Assembly (NCBI GenBank): GCA_025330725.1
Contig: JAIWND010000030.1
Coordinates: 124,001 to 188,000, forward strand
DNA from: Chlamydoabsidia padenii
Lineage: Eukaryota > Mucoromycota > Mucoromycetes > Mucorales > Cunninghamellaceae
Direction: 5' to 3'
Length of the DNA stretch: 64,000 nucleotides
Within the stretch, counting starts at the first letter, position 1; every line of letters begins with the position of its first letter. This document shows positions 1-12,105 of this stretch, piece by piece. Made by a program: the position numbers and the translations under genes. The notes under the pieces were generated by a model. The model saw nothing but the letters and a program-made list of their open reading frames with translations, was not told the DNA's origin and searched no databases.

Positions 1-418
1 CTTGACCAAAGCCTTGTTAGCCATCCCTACCTACCGCGACCGATTCGAGGCCAACCTGAAATACATTTCCAACCATCTGTTGACTCCCTCGGTATCGTTC
101 CCCCTGATTGACCAATGGATCGGAATGCTTAAATTGGATATACTTTGGGATCAGACGTTGCCTCGGGTGCGTTCGGGTAAAAGTTATGGCGAAATGATAC
201 ATATGGCTGGTGGTGGTGGTGAAGGGGAAGGTGAAAAGATGTCTCTGCCGGAAGATTTCAGTATCAGTGTTGGAATGGATTTTATTAGTAGAGTTAACAA
301 CAATGTCTCGTTGAATGAAGCCATCGAGGGTCCTTCTACTCATGATTCCCTGATTCCTCTCAAAGTGTTTATCCAACAGAAAACAGATGGTATTATCAAA
401 GTCCTTGGATCATCATGA
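1..418 (+). CDS. CotH-family protein, 3' end only
   Basis: The reading frame is open from base 2 and ends with TGA at 416-418, so only the last 138 codons of a gene that starts left of the window are visible. The fragment has the C-terminal signature of fungal CotH (spore coat protein H-like, kinase-fold) proteins: a leucine-rich LLAIPTYRDRFE segment, a LIDQWIGMLKLDILWD block and a final segment resembling the usual lysine/phenylalanine-rich CotH tail. CotH genes are multicopy in Mucorales, encode exported or cell-surface proteins, and some members have been studied as host-contact proteins. Which subfamily this is cannot be told without the N-terminal half. A glycine/glutamate-rich insert lies near residues 70-80. 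Confidence 0.8.
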   Translation, partial: LTKALLAIPTYRDRFEANLKYISNHLLTPSVSFPLIDQWIGMLKLDILWDQTLPRVRSGKSYGEMIHMAGGGGEGEGEKMSLPEDFSISVGMDFISRVNNNVSLNEAIEGPSTHDSLIPLKVFIQQKTDGIIKVLGSS

Positions 419-844
419 TCTCTCTAAATATACTTTTATACTTTACATACATACAGTGATATGTACTTGTTTTTTATTTGTTCTATCATACGTGACATCA
501 CATACTTTCCCCGTCATAATAAAATTTCATGCATCGTCATTTCAACTTGTTTAAATTCCGAATGTTAAACACATCTTATTTGAAAGAAGTAAGGGTACTT
601 AGCTTATCGTAAACTTCTTCGTATACAGTCATTCCAGAAAGTAAAGTCGCTGGTTTTGAATTTGAAGTCATGCAAAAAATCTTGGTGTTCAAAAATGATG
701 TCACACGATCCAAAAATAAAGTCGTGATCGACGTTTGATGAACCTTGTTTATTATTACATGTCGCTTAGTAATTGTTGAAGTGATGGTTCCATTCCTTAT
801 TTCTGATTTTAAATTTATTTTTACAAACATTCAAATGAATACGC
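419..844. other. intergenic, no supported gene
   Basis: AT-rich spacer after the CotH stop codon. It holds an antisense open frame of 84 codons (576-830) with no recognisable motif, which I do not call a gene. Confidence 0.5.
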
Positions 845-1206
845 AATTTTTTTTTTTATGAGGATGGGCAAGGACGTGTTGTTGATGATCATGGAGTTGA
901 GCCGATGGATCTTAGGGTTGACGAGGAGCTTTTCGCCATCGAAACCTCAAGTTCTCGTGCCCGATTTCTTCTAAAATAAACCTCCAAAGAGACCTCGTAA
1001 GCCTATGTTGCATCCAGTTGGAGATGAAAGGAATTGTGTTGATGTTTATATGGAGCTATGCAATAAGCGACGTTGTTAACAAAAGACAGGTAAAAGTCAT
1101 TACAAGCTCACACTGACTGACATAAGGGTCTTAATGCTTGGCTTTTGCGGTAAACTATGTTTGAAATATGCCATAGTATTCACAGCGTCACTTTAATCAT
1201 TAGCAT
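845..1206 (+). pseudogene. decayed gene carrying the conserved 116-bp tail (copy D)
   Basis: Frames on the plus strand keep protein-like stretches (an acidic VDEELFAIETSSS piece near 915-965, then KPPKRPRKPMLHP and a cysteine-containing piece to 1079). They are broken by a frame change near 970 and by TAA at 1077-1079. The last part, 1091-1206, is one of four copies of a 116-bp sequence in this window. Its frame reads TGK..HYKL...RVLMLGFCGK.CLKYA and stops with TAA at 1194-1196. The same tail lies on the minus strand at 26785-26900, 27025-27140 and 63758-63873. I infer a multicopy gene family in decay; the full product is not recognised. Confidence 0.55.
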
Positions 1207-1442
1207 CTGTAGTACTCTTCCAAAATTCCGTGCCTAGCCAAAAAAAACAGAAAGAGACTTTTTCGGGATTTGAAATAATCTATATGATAATGTCGAAAAC
1301 TTCAAAGACCCTGCATCAATGACACATGAACTATTTCTTGTAATAAACACAGCAGATTTAACAATATGCATGTGATATACATAATATATATACATGAAAG
1401 GGGGGAATCGACAGTTCCAACTCTGACATTTTTTATTGTTAT

Positions 1443-2564
1443 CTAATTTTTACTATGCAACGGACCATGTTGAAGATGCCCCGAGACCAACACGGTGACA
1501 GAACCCATCAACCTGCCCAATTGAATGACCTTGTGTGGTTTCAATTCAACCATCCTATATTGCCCCTTGCCCTGAATTTCCACCTTGAATCCTTTGGGGA
1601 ACATCCGATCACAACACTTTATCTCGACCCCACCCGACTCGACTTTGCACCCCAAGTGTAATGTATACAGCGTGGTAGAATGATCAAAGTCTTCACCCAA
1701 AAACTCAATATTGTCGTCATCACCAAGTGTGGCGGTGGGAGGGAACCCAAAGCGATCAAAGTAGTCGCCATAGCGATGAATGGAAGCGGGGAGGGTTTGT
1801 AATGACCGGTGGACGATCATGGTCGGAATGAAACCACCCGGATTCAGCTGGGTAATGAGGGTAAACATCCAGCCACCATCGATGGTATCACGACTGACTT
1901 TGATGCCTGAGCAGGTGGTATGAGCACGGATATATCCTGGTACAGGGGGATTGATGTCATCATCTACGACTGAGAAGGATCCAAAATAGGCGACATTGTC
2001 GTCGAATTCTCGATGATTCACTTGAGAGAAATCGCGGGAACTAACCAGCCAGCCAAAAAAAAAGGAACAAGTTGAATAAGTACAAATTCGTTTATTTTTT
2101 TTTTTTTATTTTCATTTTCATTTTTTTTTTTTTTTTTTTACCCTATAGGCCAAGAGGATAGACTTTGGACATAAGACATGACACTATAACGAGATCTGAT
2201 GACACGCACATCACTTGCTCCCAATCGGGAATCCACTTTTTGTACAAAAGAATGAGATCAACAGAAAGGAAAAGAAAGTGGCGAGCTTACCGAATTTCCG
2301 GATAGAGTGTAATGTGAAAGCAGTGGATATGTCCAATGGTCGTACATTATTATTCATCATCAAGTCACCGGCATAATAAAAGTCTCCACGATAAATCATT
2401 GGTGAATGAGGAATATCAGGTTTTCGTGAATATAACTTGACTCCATTTTTTTCACCTGTTATTTGCCACCCATCTAATGTCGAATCAGCATATCGACGCA
2501 ACTCTTTCATTCCTCTGTCAATCACATGTTGATGTCGTATAGGTGCTGGGTCAAGAACTGTCAT
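1443..2564 (-). CDS. START-domain lipid-transfer protein
   Basis: Three exons (2564-2291, 2235-2142, 2040-1443) give a 321-aa protein, and the joints agree in phase. Almost the whole protein is one START domain: N-terminal helix, then WQITGEKNGVKLYSRK near residue 35, DSRLGASDVRVIRSRYS from exon 2, SRDFSQVN at the exon 2/3 junction and the lipid-cavity strand IDGGWMFTLITQLNPGG. START domains bind and shuttle sterols, phospholipids or ceramide between membranes. No signal peptide or membrane segment is visible, so it is probably cytosolic. A strong acceptor-like sequence (T-tract then AACCAG) just upstream of the chosen ATG suggests a spliced 5' UTR or an additional small first exon. The ligand cannot be inferred. 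Confidence 0.85.
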
Positions 2565-2783
2565 TATCAAGATAAAGAGACTGGTTAAAAAAAAAAAAAA
2601 AGAGACATTTTTATTGATTTATATAATAAAAAAACGGATCATGCAATAAAGGGGGGGGACTAAATAGGAGATATAAGAAAAAAGGCGTATAAAAGGAGTT
2701 ATATATTATAATATAAAAGGAGACATAATAAAAATAAAGGGTGAGGTGTTAAGGCATACAGAATTAATGTATAAATAATAAAA

Positions 2784-5700
2784 TCAATAAGGGACTATGG
2801 TAGGGTATTCTTCTTGACCTGATTTAGTGTTGAAGGGTAAAACCGAAGTGGAAGAAGGCGTAGTGGGAGAAGCGATCGAGTTCCATAGTCGAGAATACAC
2901 ACTGGATCGTTTCGAAGAGGTGGTAGTGGACATACTATCAGTAGACACCCTCGTGGCCGCCGAATCATCCCTTGTCATCCCTGTACTTGTTCTTGCCACC
3001 ATAGAAGTAGGTCGGCGAGGGGTTGTTTCATATTCCACCAGGCGACATTTCGCTTCAGCCAACAGTTTTTCCAATTCCCGGCACCTGATTTCCGCATCGA
3101 CATATTTTCGTTGATACCCATCGTCATCCTCCACGAGCTTTTCTTGTTGCTGTTGTTGGTAGACAGATTTTTCACCAAAAAGAGTTTGATGAGCAGCAAA
3201 CACTTCTTCAGTAAATGAATCCCTTGGTTTAAGGTATTCCCGTTTTTCCTGTTCCAGATCAGCCACATGACGTTCCAATTGATGCACTTGGTTTGCCAAG
3301 GCGAGGTTTTCCATTTGTAATTCGGTGGTGGTTTGTTTCACGGCCATGATCCGGTCGGATAATCCTTCGTTTGCTCGTGCCATGGTGTCGATCTCTTCTG
3401 CTTGATTCGCACGCACCTTTTCAAGCACCGCTAATTGATCCAGGTACATTTGTTCCTTGTTCCGAGAGAGTGCTACTTGTTGATTCAAAGATTCGTTTTG
3501 ATGACACATGGTTTCGTATTTTTGTCCCATTTCATAATTTGCCAATTTGACTGTCACCAATTCTTGGGTGATGGTGGCAAGTTTTTTATCAGTGTCGTCT
3601 TGGTCTTCGTGTGTGGTGGCGGTGGTACTGATGGGAAGTGAGGGCGTATGAGAGAGAATGCTTGTGGAATCATCATCATCATCATCATCATCATCAGACA
3701 GTGGTTGTTGTTTTTGTTGATCATGTGTGGTGAGTGCTGAGGCAATCAATGTACCAAAATCACCAGTGGTTCGTAACGAAGACACAAACGAGCAGAATTC
3801 CGGGTCTTGTTCGAGGACATGGAGACGAGACGTATTGGCTTTATCAAGTAGTGTCGAAAAAGAAGTATCGACCGAGGATGGGCTGAGATGAGAGCTAAAA
3901 GAGGAAGACGAGGCACCGCTAGTGGAAGATCGATGCTTTTTATACTTGTTCAGTCGCTGAGTAAGTACCGAGTTACGTTCGATCAGTTTATTGTTGGCAG
4001 TAGTATAATCCAGAGCATCCATTTTCATCGTCATGACTTGTTCAGTAAGGTGAGAGTGTTCCTTTTGTAATTGAGATAAAGCAGTAACCAAGTCTTCGAT
4101 CTGTTGATGCAAAACAGGTACAGTGCGATCCATTGGATGTTGACAAGAGGCGGTAGTTGGAATAGGTGTGGTGGGTGTAGTAGGTGATTGCACCATTTTG
4201 GTGTCATTCCAAGGAAACCAAGAGGCGCGTTTATTGGTAGTAGGTGATTTGACACTTTCATTACTGTTGCTTCGCCTCCACCCCCCGAATCGAATAGCCA
4301 ACACTTGATGAGCCCGAGTCTTTTCTTGTTCCAATTCCTTATCATGAGTATCGGCAATATTATCCATTTTGATCTTAGTGATAGAGTGAGACAAGGCCAT
4401 GGTATCAGCAATGACGGCTTCAGCATCAGATTGGTAGGCAGTTTCAAATAGTTGTTTGGAACTGAGATACATCATCAATGGTTCAAAATCATCGATTTCC
4501 AATAAAATGTCTTCATTCTTCTGCATCATAGCAATAGCCACCCGTGTGATTGTTTCCACCGCACCTTCAGCAAATACCAAATCATAGATTCGCATCACGA
4601 CATGGATCGGCAACGAGTAGGCAAATAAAGTCAGGTACCATTGAGATGCATACATAGCAGGATGAATAGAATGTTGTGACAGATGTGCATCCAATCGAGG
4701 ACAGAATTGTGAGAGTAAGGTTTGGAATTGGTGGAGTCGAAGATGGAGGCCTTCCATATTGAGTGTAAACATTGTCCGCATGTCGTAAGTTTCCATCAAC
4801 CTGAGTTACATATAAAAAAATAAATAAAGAGAAGGTAAACAATGGTAAGTACATGCAATTCGTCGATCCCTTTGTTGATATGTTTGTTGTTTTACCTGAC
4901 AAATACACAGAAAGCTTGTTTTTCAGGCATCTATAAACATACAACAACAACAACAACAATCTTGTTTAGTTCCAACTGACCTAACGATCAAAACAACAAT
5001 CATACTTACCGTCATCAACAAAGGACCAACCAAGAAAGCCAGGCCTTGACAATACCCAACTTGTACATCATAAATACTGTAACTTGTCAAGATTCGTTCC
5101 ATGGCTTGTTGACCTTGTCCACCATCGCATTTAAACATATCGACAGTAGGAAATGTTCTAGAGAGATCACGTTGAATCACCCGAGCATAAGGAGAAGGAT
5201 CCGAGGTATTATTGACCAGACCATCATACATAGTTTCCAATCGAGTCGAAGAAGATTGAGCCATGGCTTGCCAAAGTACCCCACGTAAAGGATGAGGAAT
5301 ACCACCATGCAATAGTTTCGCCGAGACCAAATGAGGGAGTTTTGCCACCGCACGAGGGAAATCATCGACCAGACATTGCCAGAAATCCCAGTCAGATATA
5401 GATGATGATGACAAGTGAGAGGGTCCACCTTGGTTGATCATGTCGGGTGAGGATAAAAGACCGACAGTAGGCATCACCGTACTGTTATCCATGACCAATT
5501 GGCGCAATGTCTCGAAATCAGCTTGTAAACGATTGGCTTCCATCGAGATGGATTTGGGATCGGCTTGAAGTAGTGCATTTTGTCGTTCCAAGCGTGATAA
5601 GAGGTATTCTTCTGAACCCTATTGAAAGAATTGATTAGTTAGTGTACTGCACATCAGATCACTTTTTTTATTATTATTTTGTGTTACCTGAGGTGGTAAT

Positions 5701-6077
5701 TTGGCATTTTCTTGCTCCAATTTCTTCATTTGTTCGTCTCGATCCGACATAGTTGTTGGCTGTGGTTGTGGTGGATGAGAGGAGAGTTGAGCATACAGTT
5801 TCAATTTCTTGGGAGAAACAGGAATTCGACGTCGTTCAGCCAAAGTTAAAGTGGATGTTGATTTCTCCAACCGCAAAGACGTGGCAATAGTCAAATTGGG
5901 TTGTTTCCTACTACGTGTTTCTGCTGATCGAGATTGGGTTGGTTGTTGAACAGGTAGAGCAAGATGAGTCAAATTAGCAGCTTGAAGTATTTCATCAACA
6001 GAGACAGGTCGATCGGCTTGTTGTAATTGATGAAGTCTGTCTAATACTTCAGGTGCAAGTTGTAATGAAGACGCCAT
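2784..6077 (-). CDS. TBC-domain Rab GTPase-activating protein (Gyp5/EVI5-like)
   Basis: Four exons (6077-5688, 5618-5010, 4930-4896, 4800-2784) give 1016 aa; exon 3 is only 35 nt. The N-terminal 200 residues are disordered and basic. The TBC domain spans about residues 220-450 and keeps both catalytic fingers: the arginine finger in VIQRDLSRTFP and the glutamine finger in VGYCQGLAFL. It continues through the short exon 3 (MPEKQAFCVFVR) into exon 4. After the TBC domain come long coiled-coil segments (about residues 540-900) and a serine/threonine-rich tail. TBC proteins stimulate GTP hydrolysis by Rab/Ypt GTPases. This layout, a central TBC followed by coiled coil, matches fungal Gyp5 and animal EVI5 proteins, which act in exocytosis and Golgi traffic. 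The exact Rab target is not deducible. Confidence 0.9.
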
Positions 6078-6200
6078 AATTATGTATAAAAGGCAGAATG
6101 AGAATGATTAAAGGGCAAACACACGGTGTTAATATAACAATGTGATCAAATACAGAGATATACGCAAAATAATAAAGGGAGATAGGTATAAATGGTATAA

Positions 6201-6204
<4 letters not shown>

Positions 6205-6233
<29 letters not shown>
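6205..6233. repeat. (GA)n microsatellite
   Basis: About 14 GA dinucleotides upstream of the TBC gene start, in a purine-rich promoter region. Confidence 0.85.
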
Positions 6234-6234
<1 letters not shown>

Positions 6235-6628
6235 AGTAAAGAAAAAAGAAAACAGAAAGAAAGAGGGTTGAGGTACCAGATTTTGACTTTTTATTATATT
6301 TGGACTCCGCCCACGTAGCACGATGAAGTGTTGAACACGAGGTAATGAGATGATGGGAGACTGCACTGGTTTACACCATTCATTTCAATATCCCTCCACT
6401 CACAAAGCCAACTATATTTTTCCTATTGCTAAACAAAAAAGAAGAAGACCAAAGATAATAGTATGAAAAATGAATAGCATGAGTGGAGGATTCCCCACTA
6501 TCAAATCGATTCAGCGGGATTACAAACAAAAAAGAGAGACCAAAGGGGACAACAATATTCTATGTATGCAAAGTTTATCACCCTACATTCAGGAGGATTT
6601 TAACAAAAGGAGAGGGGGACTTGTGTCA

Positions 6629-6652
6629 AAAAAAAAAAAAAAAAAAAAAAAA
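6629..6652. repeat. poly-A tract
   Basis: An uninterrupted run of A of about 23 bases inside the gene-free stretch 6234-6877. Nothing else is recognisable in that stretch apart from purine-rich, low-complexity DNA. Confidence 0.8.
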
Positions 6653-6877
6653 ATATGCCTCAACAAGAGAGGGAGGGGATTATTTCGTGCCTTTATGAAG
6701 GTATGTAACCCTTTGTTAGAGAGAAGAAGATCGATGAAAGTTTTTTGTCTCCGCCTACGTCTTACAAAGTTCACCACATCCATTCCACCTCCCCCAAACA
6801 AAAACAAAAAGAGTCATTGTCAATTCATTTAAAAAGAGAATACGTTTTATTATAAAAAGATAAATGTAATAAAAAGA

Positions 6878-8766
6878 CTATATATGTAATTGGGGTATCA
6901 AGTCATTCATCCTAAGATCGTCCATCATCGTCAGTCGTTCAACTAGAGCTCTAGTCACACTAAAAAAAAGAGAGAGAGCCTATTAATATCCTATTGTAGT
7001 ATGATAAGGACGATTGGTATTACCTTGATTTTGACACTTCATGTAGATTAGCATGATCAATAAATTGATTGATCTAAGGCAAAAGAAAGAAAGTACAAGT
7101 TAGTATTGCAGCTGGAATATGTCATTTTACATTATTTATATACCACTGATAAGCATTGACTTGATGTCCACTCCCGAGAATGATGAATCATAGAGCCCAA
7201 AAGACTTGCACCCACAGGTAAATGACCATTGACCAGAATATACCATTGATCAAGGAACCCAATTAACCTTGGACAAGATAGTGGATCCGTTTGACCAAAA
7301 CCTAAATAAAAAAACAGTCAGTAAGTATCAGTCAGCACCATCCTTCCGTCCATTCATATTCTTACCTTTGAAAGATTGAATCCAGTCATTCATAGAGTGA
7401 TGATAAACAACCATTCGATTGTCCAAAGAAGGACAAACCAACCAAGCAATATAACAAGAAAGATAATCCATCTATACACAACAACACAAATGATTTATTA
7501 TTAGTTTCCCATACATTATCATCCTTATCCTCTTTACCTTTTCTGTCCAGTCTTCTTCTTCTTGTTGTTTACACCATCCAATCCAATCATCCGTACATTG
7601 AGATATATAAACCGGATACATCATCGATATCAACCAAGCCTGATTCCTTCGTTCCATCATATCCAAAGGAGACCCAGCATAAATAAACGACATTAGACCT
7701 GCATAGACTTGATCCACTGACGACGACGCTGTATCCAAAGCAAGGAAAGAAGGTGAGCCTTGTCGAGTCCACACAGTCAACCAGAGCCGCAAGATCTTCC
7801 AATCGGGCCAATCGGTCATCCAGTTCGCTATCAAGACAAAGGATGTGTGCATCAATCCAGGGCAATGTGTTAACCCCTGCATCAACCCATCACCATCACC
7901 GCCTTGTTCGATAAAAGTCATCCATTCAAATTCAAATAGTATAGGGATCGCTTGCCAGCACTTTATTTTCAATGTGATGGGCCACCGTTCGTTCAGTGAG
8001 AGATGTTGAATAAACCGGGAGGAGAAGTAGACCGAGGATGGGTGGTCAAGTTTCGTTGCTACATCAAACAAGGTTTCGAATACTTGGATCATCGTCGTCT
8101 GGTCATTATCATTGATCATCGTCAAGGCTAAATCGCCCAATTGATGCATTTTAGAAATCTAGGCAAATAAAAGTGAGTATGAGAAGGTGCTAGGCTGTTC
8201 ATATTTACCGTAAGAGTGCCGCTTTGTAACTTGTCTAGTAAGAGTTTGGTGATGGTTGCCACTTGGTGTTGTTTAGACTTGACTTGATGGATTCGTCGTA
8301 ATCGCTTGATACACCACTCGGACGATCTATACAGTGTGTGAGTTTCCCAACTGGATTATCAACATGACATTTTACCTGCAAAGAGGATCTGTTGTAAACT
8401 TGTATTTTGTATATTCCAAAAGACATTCAATCACCAACGTTGTCAAAGAAGGGTGACAACCAAGGGCAGGATGAGTCTATTAGATATAAAGTCCCATGAG
8501 TAAAACACACACCTATCTTTTCTAATCACCTTACCGCTACAGAAGTCAATACATGACCTGCTCGAGGGTATAAAGATGCACATTCGTCCACAGAAACACA
8601 CGATTGCAAGGCCTATAAAAAGATGAATTGATTATAATGACATTTTCTTGTATGTACATACCTTGAAAAGACAAGTGAAGAAGTCAAGTAAAAAGGTCAT
8701 GTGGTCATTGAGATAAGCCCATTGTGTATTGTGAGAGACTACATCTAGTACTTTATCCCAATTCAT
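6878..8766 (-). CDS. hypothetical helical protein, 472 aa, nine exons
   Basis: I do not recognise this protein. The exons 8766-8662, 8612-8535, 8476-8376, 8326-8209, 8158-7538, 7471-7366, 7301-7144, 7073-7024 and 6959-6878 sum to 1419 nt, all junctions are GT/AG and phases agree, which strongly supports a real gene. The product is rich in Leu, Trp and Cys, with many amphipathic helices and no signal peptide or obvious catalytic motif; it looks like an alpha-solenoid (HEAT-like) protein. The third exon reads in a different frame from the longest open frame there, so automated prediction could easily miss it. It lies head-to-tail behind the TBC gene. A divergent subunit of a large complex is possible but unproven. 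Confidence 0.7.
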
Positions 8767-9135
8767 GACATGCCTGTTGGATAGTATTAAAAGAAAAAAA
8801 AAAAAAAGTAAGAGGACGTCAAGAGAAAGAGGACTTTCTCCGCTTCGCCGATCGGCGTTTCAAAAATACCCAAGTGAGAAAAGGTGTTACACTACTAATG
8901 GATCTCAGCATACTTTTTTTATTTGCCCAGCTTGGGTGATGATAAGTAAAACAATCATAAATGCCATTCTATAAATTACAAAGACCACAGCTTTTTACCT
9001 AAAAAGAAGAAGAAGAAGAAGAAAAATCAGTAAAATATCTATTGATGGTGTATTAAGGAAAGCTTCTCACTGTGGGACATGTCAGTTCGGCATGTTTTTT
9101 TACGACTTTTACCTTACAGGAGGTAGCAAACTTCA
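8767..9135. other. intergenic, low-complexity
   Basis: Contains a GAA-repeat-like purine tract near 9004-9025 and a GGCGTTTCAAA sequence at about 8848 that resembles the recurrent promoter motif of this window. No gene supported. Confidence 0.4.
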
Positions 9136-9148
9136 TTTTCAAACGCCG
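9136..9148. promoter_or_regulatory. recurrent promoter motif, variant TTTTCAAACGCCG
   Basis: Variant of the shared GCGGGATTTGAAA-type motif, about 92 bp upstream of the small two-exon gene that starts at 9240. Confidence 0.35.
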
Positions 9149-9239
9149 AACTCTCCGTGCACCTGGCAATTCCCAATAAAAGTGTGTCGCTTTTTCTGTA
9201 GTTTTCCCTCTCTTTCGCTTTCACAGACCAGATTGAATT

Positions 9240-9450
9240 ATGACTTTTCATGTCAAGATGGCAAAGGGAAAATTGTCGTCGAGAATGGAAACGAACATGT
9301 GGAGGTAAGTGAAGACAATGACATTGACAATATCACTTATTTTTTAAAAAAAGTATCTGGAACTATACCATGATGGACCTCGAGCATCTGGATGAAGGTG
9401 ATCAACAACAGCAACAAGATGAACAACAACAATCAACGCAGGGGGATTAA
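9240..9450 (+). CDS. putative 53-aa two-exon protein, Gln-rich tail
   Basis: An ATG at 9240 opens exon 1 (9240-9304). A consensus GTAAGT donor, a 49-bp intron with an AAAAAAAG acceptor, and exon 2 (9354-9450) follow, and the two exons join in phase to give 53 residues. The N-terminal part is basic (KMAKGKLSSRME) and the tail is acidic and Gln-rich (DEGDQQQQQDEQQQ). The shared promoter motif lies about 92 bp upstream. No domain is recognised. The alternative is that this is a decayed gene or a non-coding transcript, because nothing downstream to 10.3 kb is clearly coding. Confidence 0.35.
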
Positions 9451-10556
9451 TAAGGAACGAAAGACAATACTCGAACAATGTGAAACATCTTGTCATTATA
9501 TACAGTGAAAACAATTTGGTGTGGATGCAAGGAAACGTTGGATAATGCAGTTGGTGGTTAGGAAAACGAAAAGAAGAAACGTGGACCAGCACAGTGACAC
9601 CTGAAGACATTCATTGACGACAACTCGCAATAAACGAATCTGTGGATAGTCTTACTTAACATTGTGATGACCTGAGGATCAAAAGAAATCTACTGTTCAT
9701 CACTTTATTACAAATGAATGCAGCAGCACCTTCAATTGAATCTCACTTGTAACCCTCTGGCCAAAAGACAAGCGACGAATGGTATAACTGAATGGATAAA
9801 CACCGACATGGATTGCCTTGAAGGAATGGTGTCTCTATCGACACAGTCATATCAACTTGCGGCGGGATGGTAAGAGCTACATCTCATACGATATTAGGTG
9901 TCCATCAGTGCAACACCTCAACAAGTAAAAGGAAAGCACAGAATGGGCACAGCAAAGTAAATCAATGAAAAGGGACGATGCGACATTTTTGACATTATGG
10001 ATCGATAACCCTACAACTTGTACCTGGATAAACCATCATCCATCGAATTCCTCTGGTCAAAGAACATGGATTTCGTTTGCCTTTATCTTCCACCACCCTA
10101 TCGAACAATGTTGGTCAAGACTACTTGACGAAGAAAGAAGCACTGATGGAAACTCTGTCTTCACGAAGCAATGCAACATGGTACTTGATGAAACATCTTG
10201 TTGGATGCTTTGGTCACTCTATCAAGTGTTTGATGACTGCATCAATTGAAATCCTATGTAACTTGGTTGTGGTTTAGACATAATTTAGATGTAGTTTAGA
10301 TGTGTTTTTTTTAATAAAAAAAATAAATAAATAAAATAAAGTAATCGTGTACAATAAATTGTAGGAATACGTTGATCTCTGACGACTATGCGATATTTTT
10401 TTTTTGTTTGTTTGTTATGGTACAAAAAACATAGTACGATACAGCAACCTTTTTAATAATTGACCTAAAAGGGCTTTTCATCCGGTTACGTTTTTCAAAA
10501 AAGACAAGAAAGTATCACCTTCAATCTTTATTTTATTACAAACAGTCATCATCACT
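9451..10556. other. gene-poor stretch with broken frames
   Basis: Several short open frames (for example 9965-10249 plus) with ordinary base composition but no recognised domain and no clear splice pattern. The region looks like degraded coding DNA. I could not assign a family. Confidence 0.35.
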
Positions 10557-10859
10557 TTATTTGAGTTTACATATAAGGAAACCGTCCACTTTTGGGGGAA
10601 TCTTGAAAGTACCTTTACTTTGTTTGGTATAGTCAATTTTAACCTCACCGGTACAGGTCGAAGTACCGTAAAGAGCGCACAGGGAATCCATTGGCACTGT
10701 GAACTTGTCCGCAGAGATACTGGATTTTTTCAAAGGAATACATTGACCATAGTCAAATTCTGATGTTTTTCCTGCATAAAACAAGCTTATTTTATTAGCT
10801 GCCATGGATCCGCCACTGATGAGAGTGATTGTCAAAAGAGTCAGATTGAGAAGCTTCAT
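10557..10859 (-). CDS. small secreted four-cysteine protein (family member 1)
   Basis: Intronless 100-aa protein. Residues 1-20 form a signal peptide (MKLLNLTLLTITLISGGSMA). The mature part has four cysteines at 40, 61, 69 and 97, that is C-x20-C-x7-C-x27-C, the pattern shared with the genes at 51615, 52285 and 53474 and with two broken copies at 34719 and 26224. The segment DYTKQS and the C-terminal GFLICKLK are closest to the broken copy at 34719-35050. A TATAAATAG box (minus strand, 10918-10926) lies about 60 bp upstream. Likely exported, with two disulfides; function unknown. The family is not one I recognise. Confidence 0.75.
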   Translation of the reverse strand: MKLLNLTLLTITLISGGSMAANKISLFYAGKTSEFDYGQCIPLKKSSISADKFTVPMDSLCALYGTSTCTGEVKIDYTKQSKGTFKIPPKVDGFLICKLK

Positions 10860-10976
10860 TATATATATATATATATGCCAGTAAAAGAAAAATATAATAA
10901 AAAAGAAGGCCAACGGACTATTTATAATATTGGAAGACGATTTCATGCGTATGACATATGCATACAAACTTCCCTA

Positions 10977-12105
10977 GATCGGAATTTACCACGATTATAT
11001 ACATGAAGGTACATTATTGTTTCTTTCATTGAAATAGAATTTTTTTTTTCAAGAATTTATTCATTAGAATCAAGTAGATTTGTCTATAATTAAGCTTTTT
11101 GTCGATTTTTTTTTTTTTTTTGCAGACGGGCAGGGCTTCAATTTATACTTGAGCAAGAATAGCGAGTCCACCTTGATTATATACAGTCAAGACAGTCGAA
11201 GAAATGAGCTAGTAATTATATATTGTATGTCTTTCATGGCACCTCTCTCAACAATATGTACCCACTTATCAAGAGCGAGGTTTGAATATCAAAAGCAGGC
11301 AGTCGATCTTCTTGAAAATCAAGGAGATACTGTCCCTACATACATTATTTCTTCTTCTTCTTCTTTATATTCAAACACTTACAGGACAGATGCATATATT
11401 ACAGCACAATTCAGAACCAATATGACCTTGTCAATCCATTTACGGACAAACTGTCGCACTTTTACATTAAGATATATAACATGGTCACATTAATACTTGT
11501 ATGCAAAGATATTATGATTTCATATATGTCTCCCTTTGTGAACGAATACTCATAAATCTTCATAGGTTTTTTTGAATCAATACAAAAATTATGCAATCGA
11601 GGTTTGAATTCCTCCGCAAAGATAGTTGGAGAAGTCAAGTAGGAGGGTCATTAAGCCTTGTCTTTTTTTTTGTAGGGGTCTTCTTATGGTGATAATAGAT
11701 AAAAGTAAACTTTATTCATATTAAGAACACACATCAACGAATACTGTATAGTGTGGGTATCATTGACGAAGAGGAGTGGGATTCAAGAAATAGTGATGGC
11801 GGCATGAATGTTGGACCTTTTTTTCAACAAAGGGGTTTCACCTTTTGGTGGCTGCGTTTTTTCTTTTCAAATATAAATCGTATTCATCTTGATATCAATC
11901 CCACCACATTAAAGCACTTTAGTGTAGACTAGTAAATGGATACAGGGGGTCATTCTTGTATACCCACGCCCATATTCATGCAGACACACTAATTTTATAA
12001 GTCCGACAAAAGAGAGATAGTTAAAAACAGTGATTTTTATTTATTTAAACAAAGCTAATCCTAGTATCAACTGTATGTATTACAAAAAAAAAAAAGACAA
12101 GAGAT
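10977..12105. other. intergenic, no supported gene
   Basis: AT-rich with T-tracts. The plus-strand open frame 11080-11493 is low in information (poly-F start) and has no motif, so it is not called. Confidence 0.45.

Noticed and set aside
3435..4447. Several frames overlapping the long last exon of the TBC gene
   Set aside because: Out-of-frame shadows of a 2-kb coding exon.
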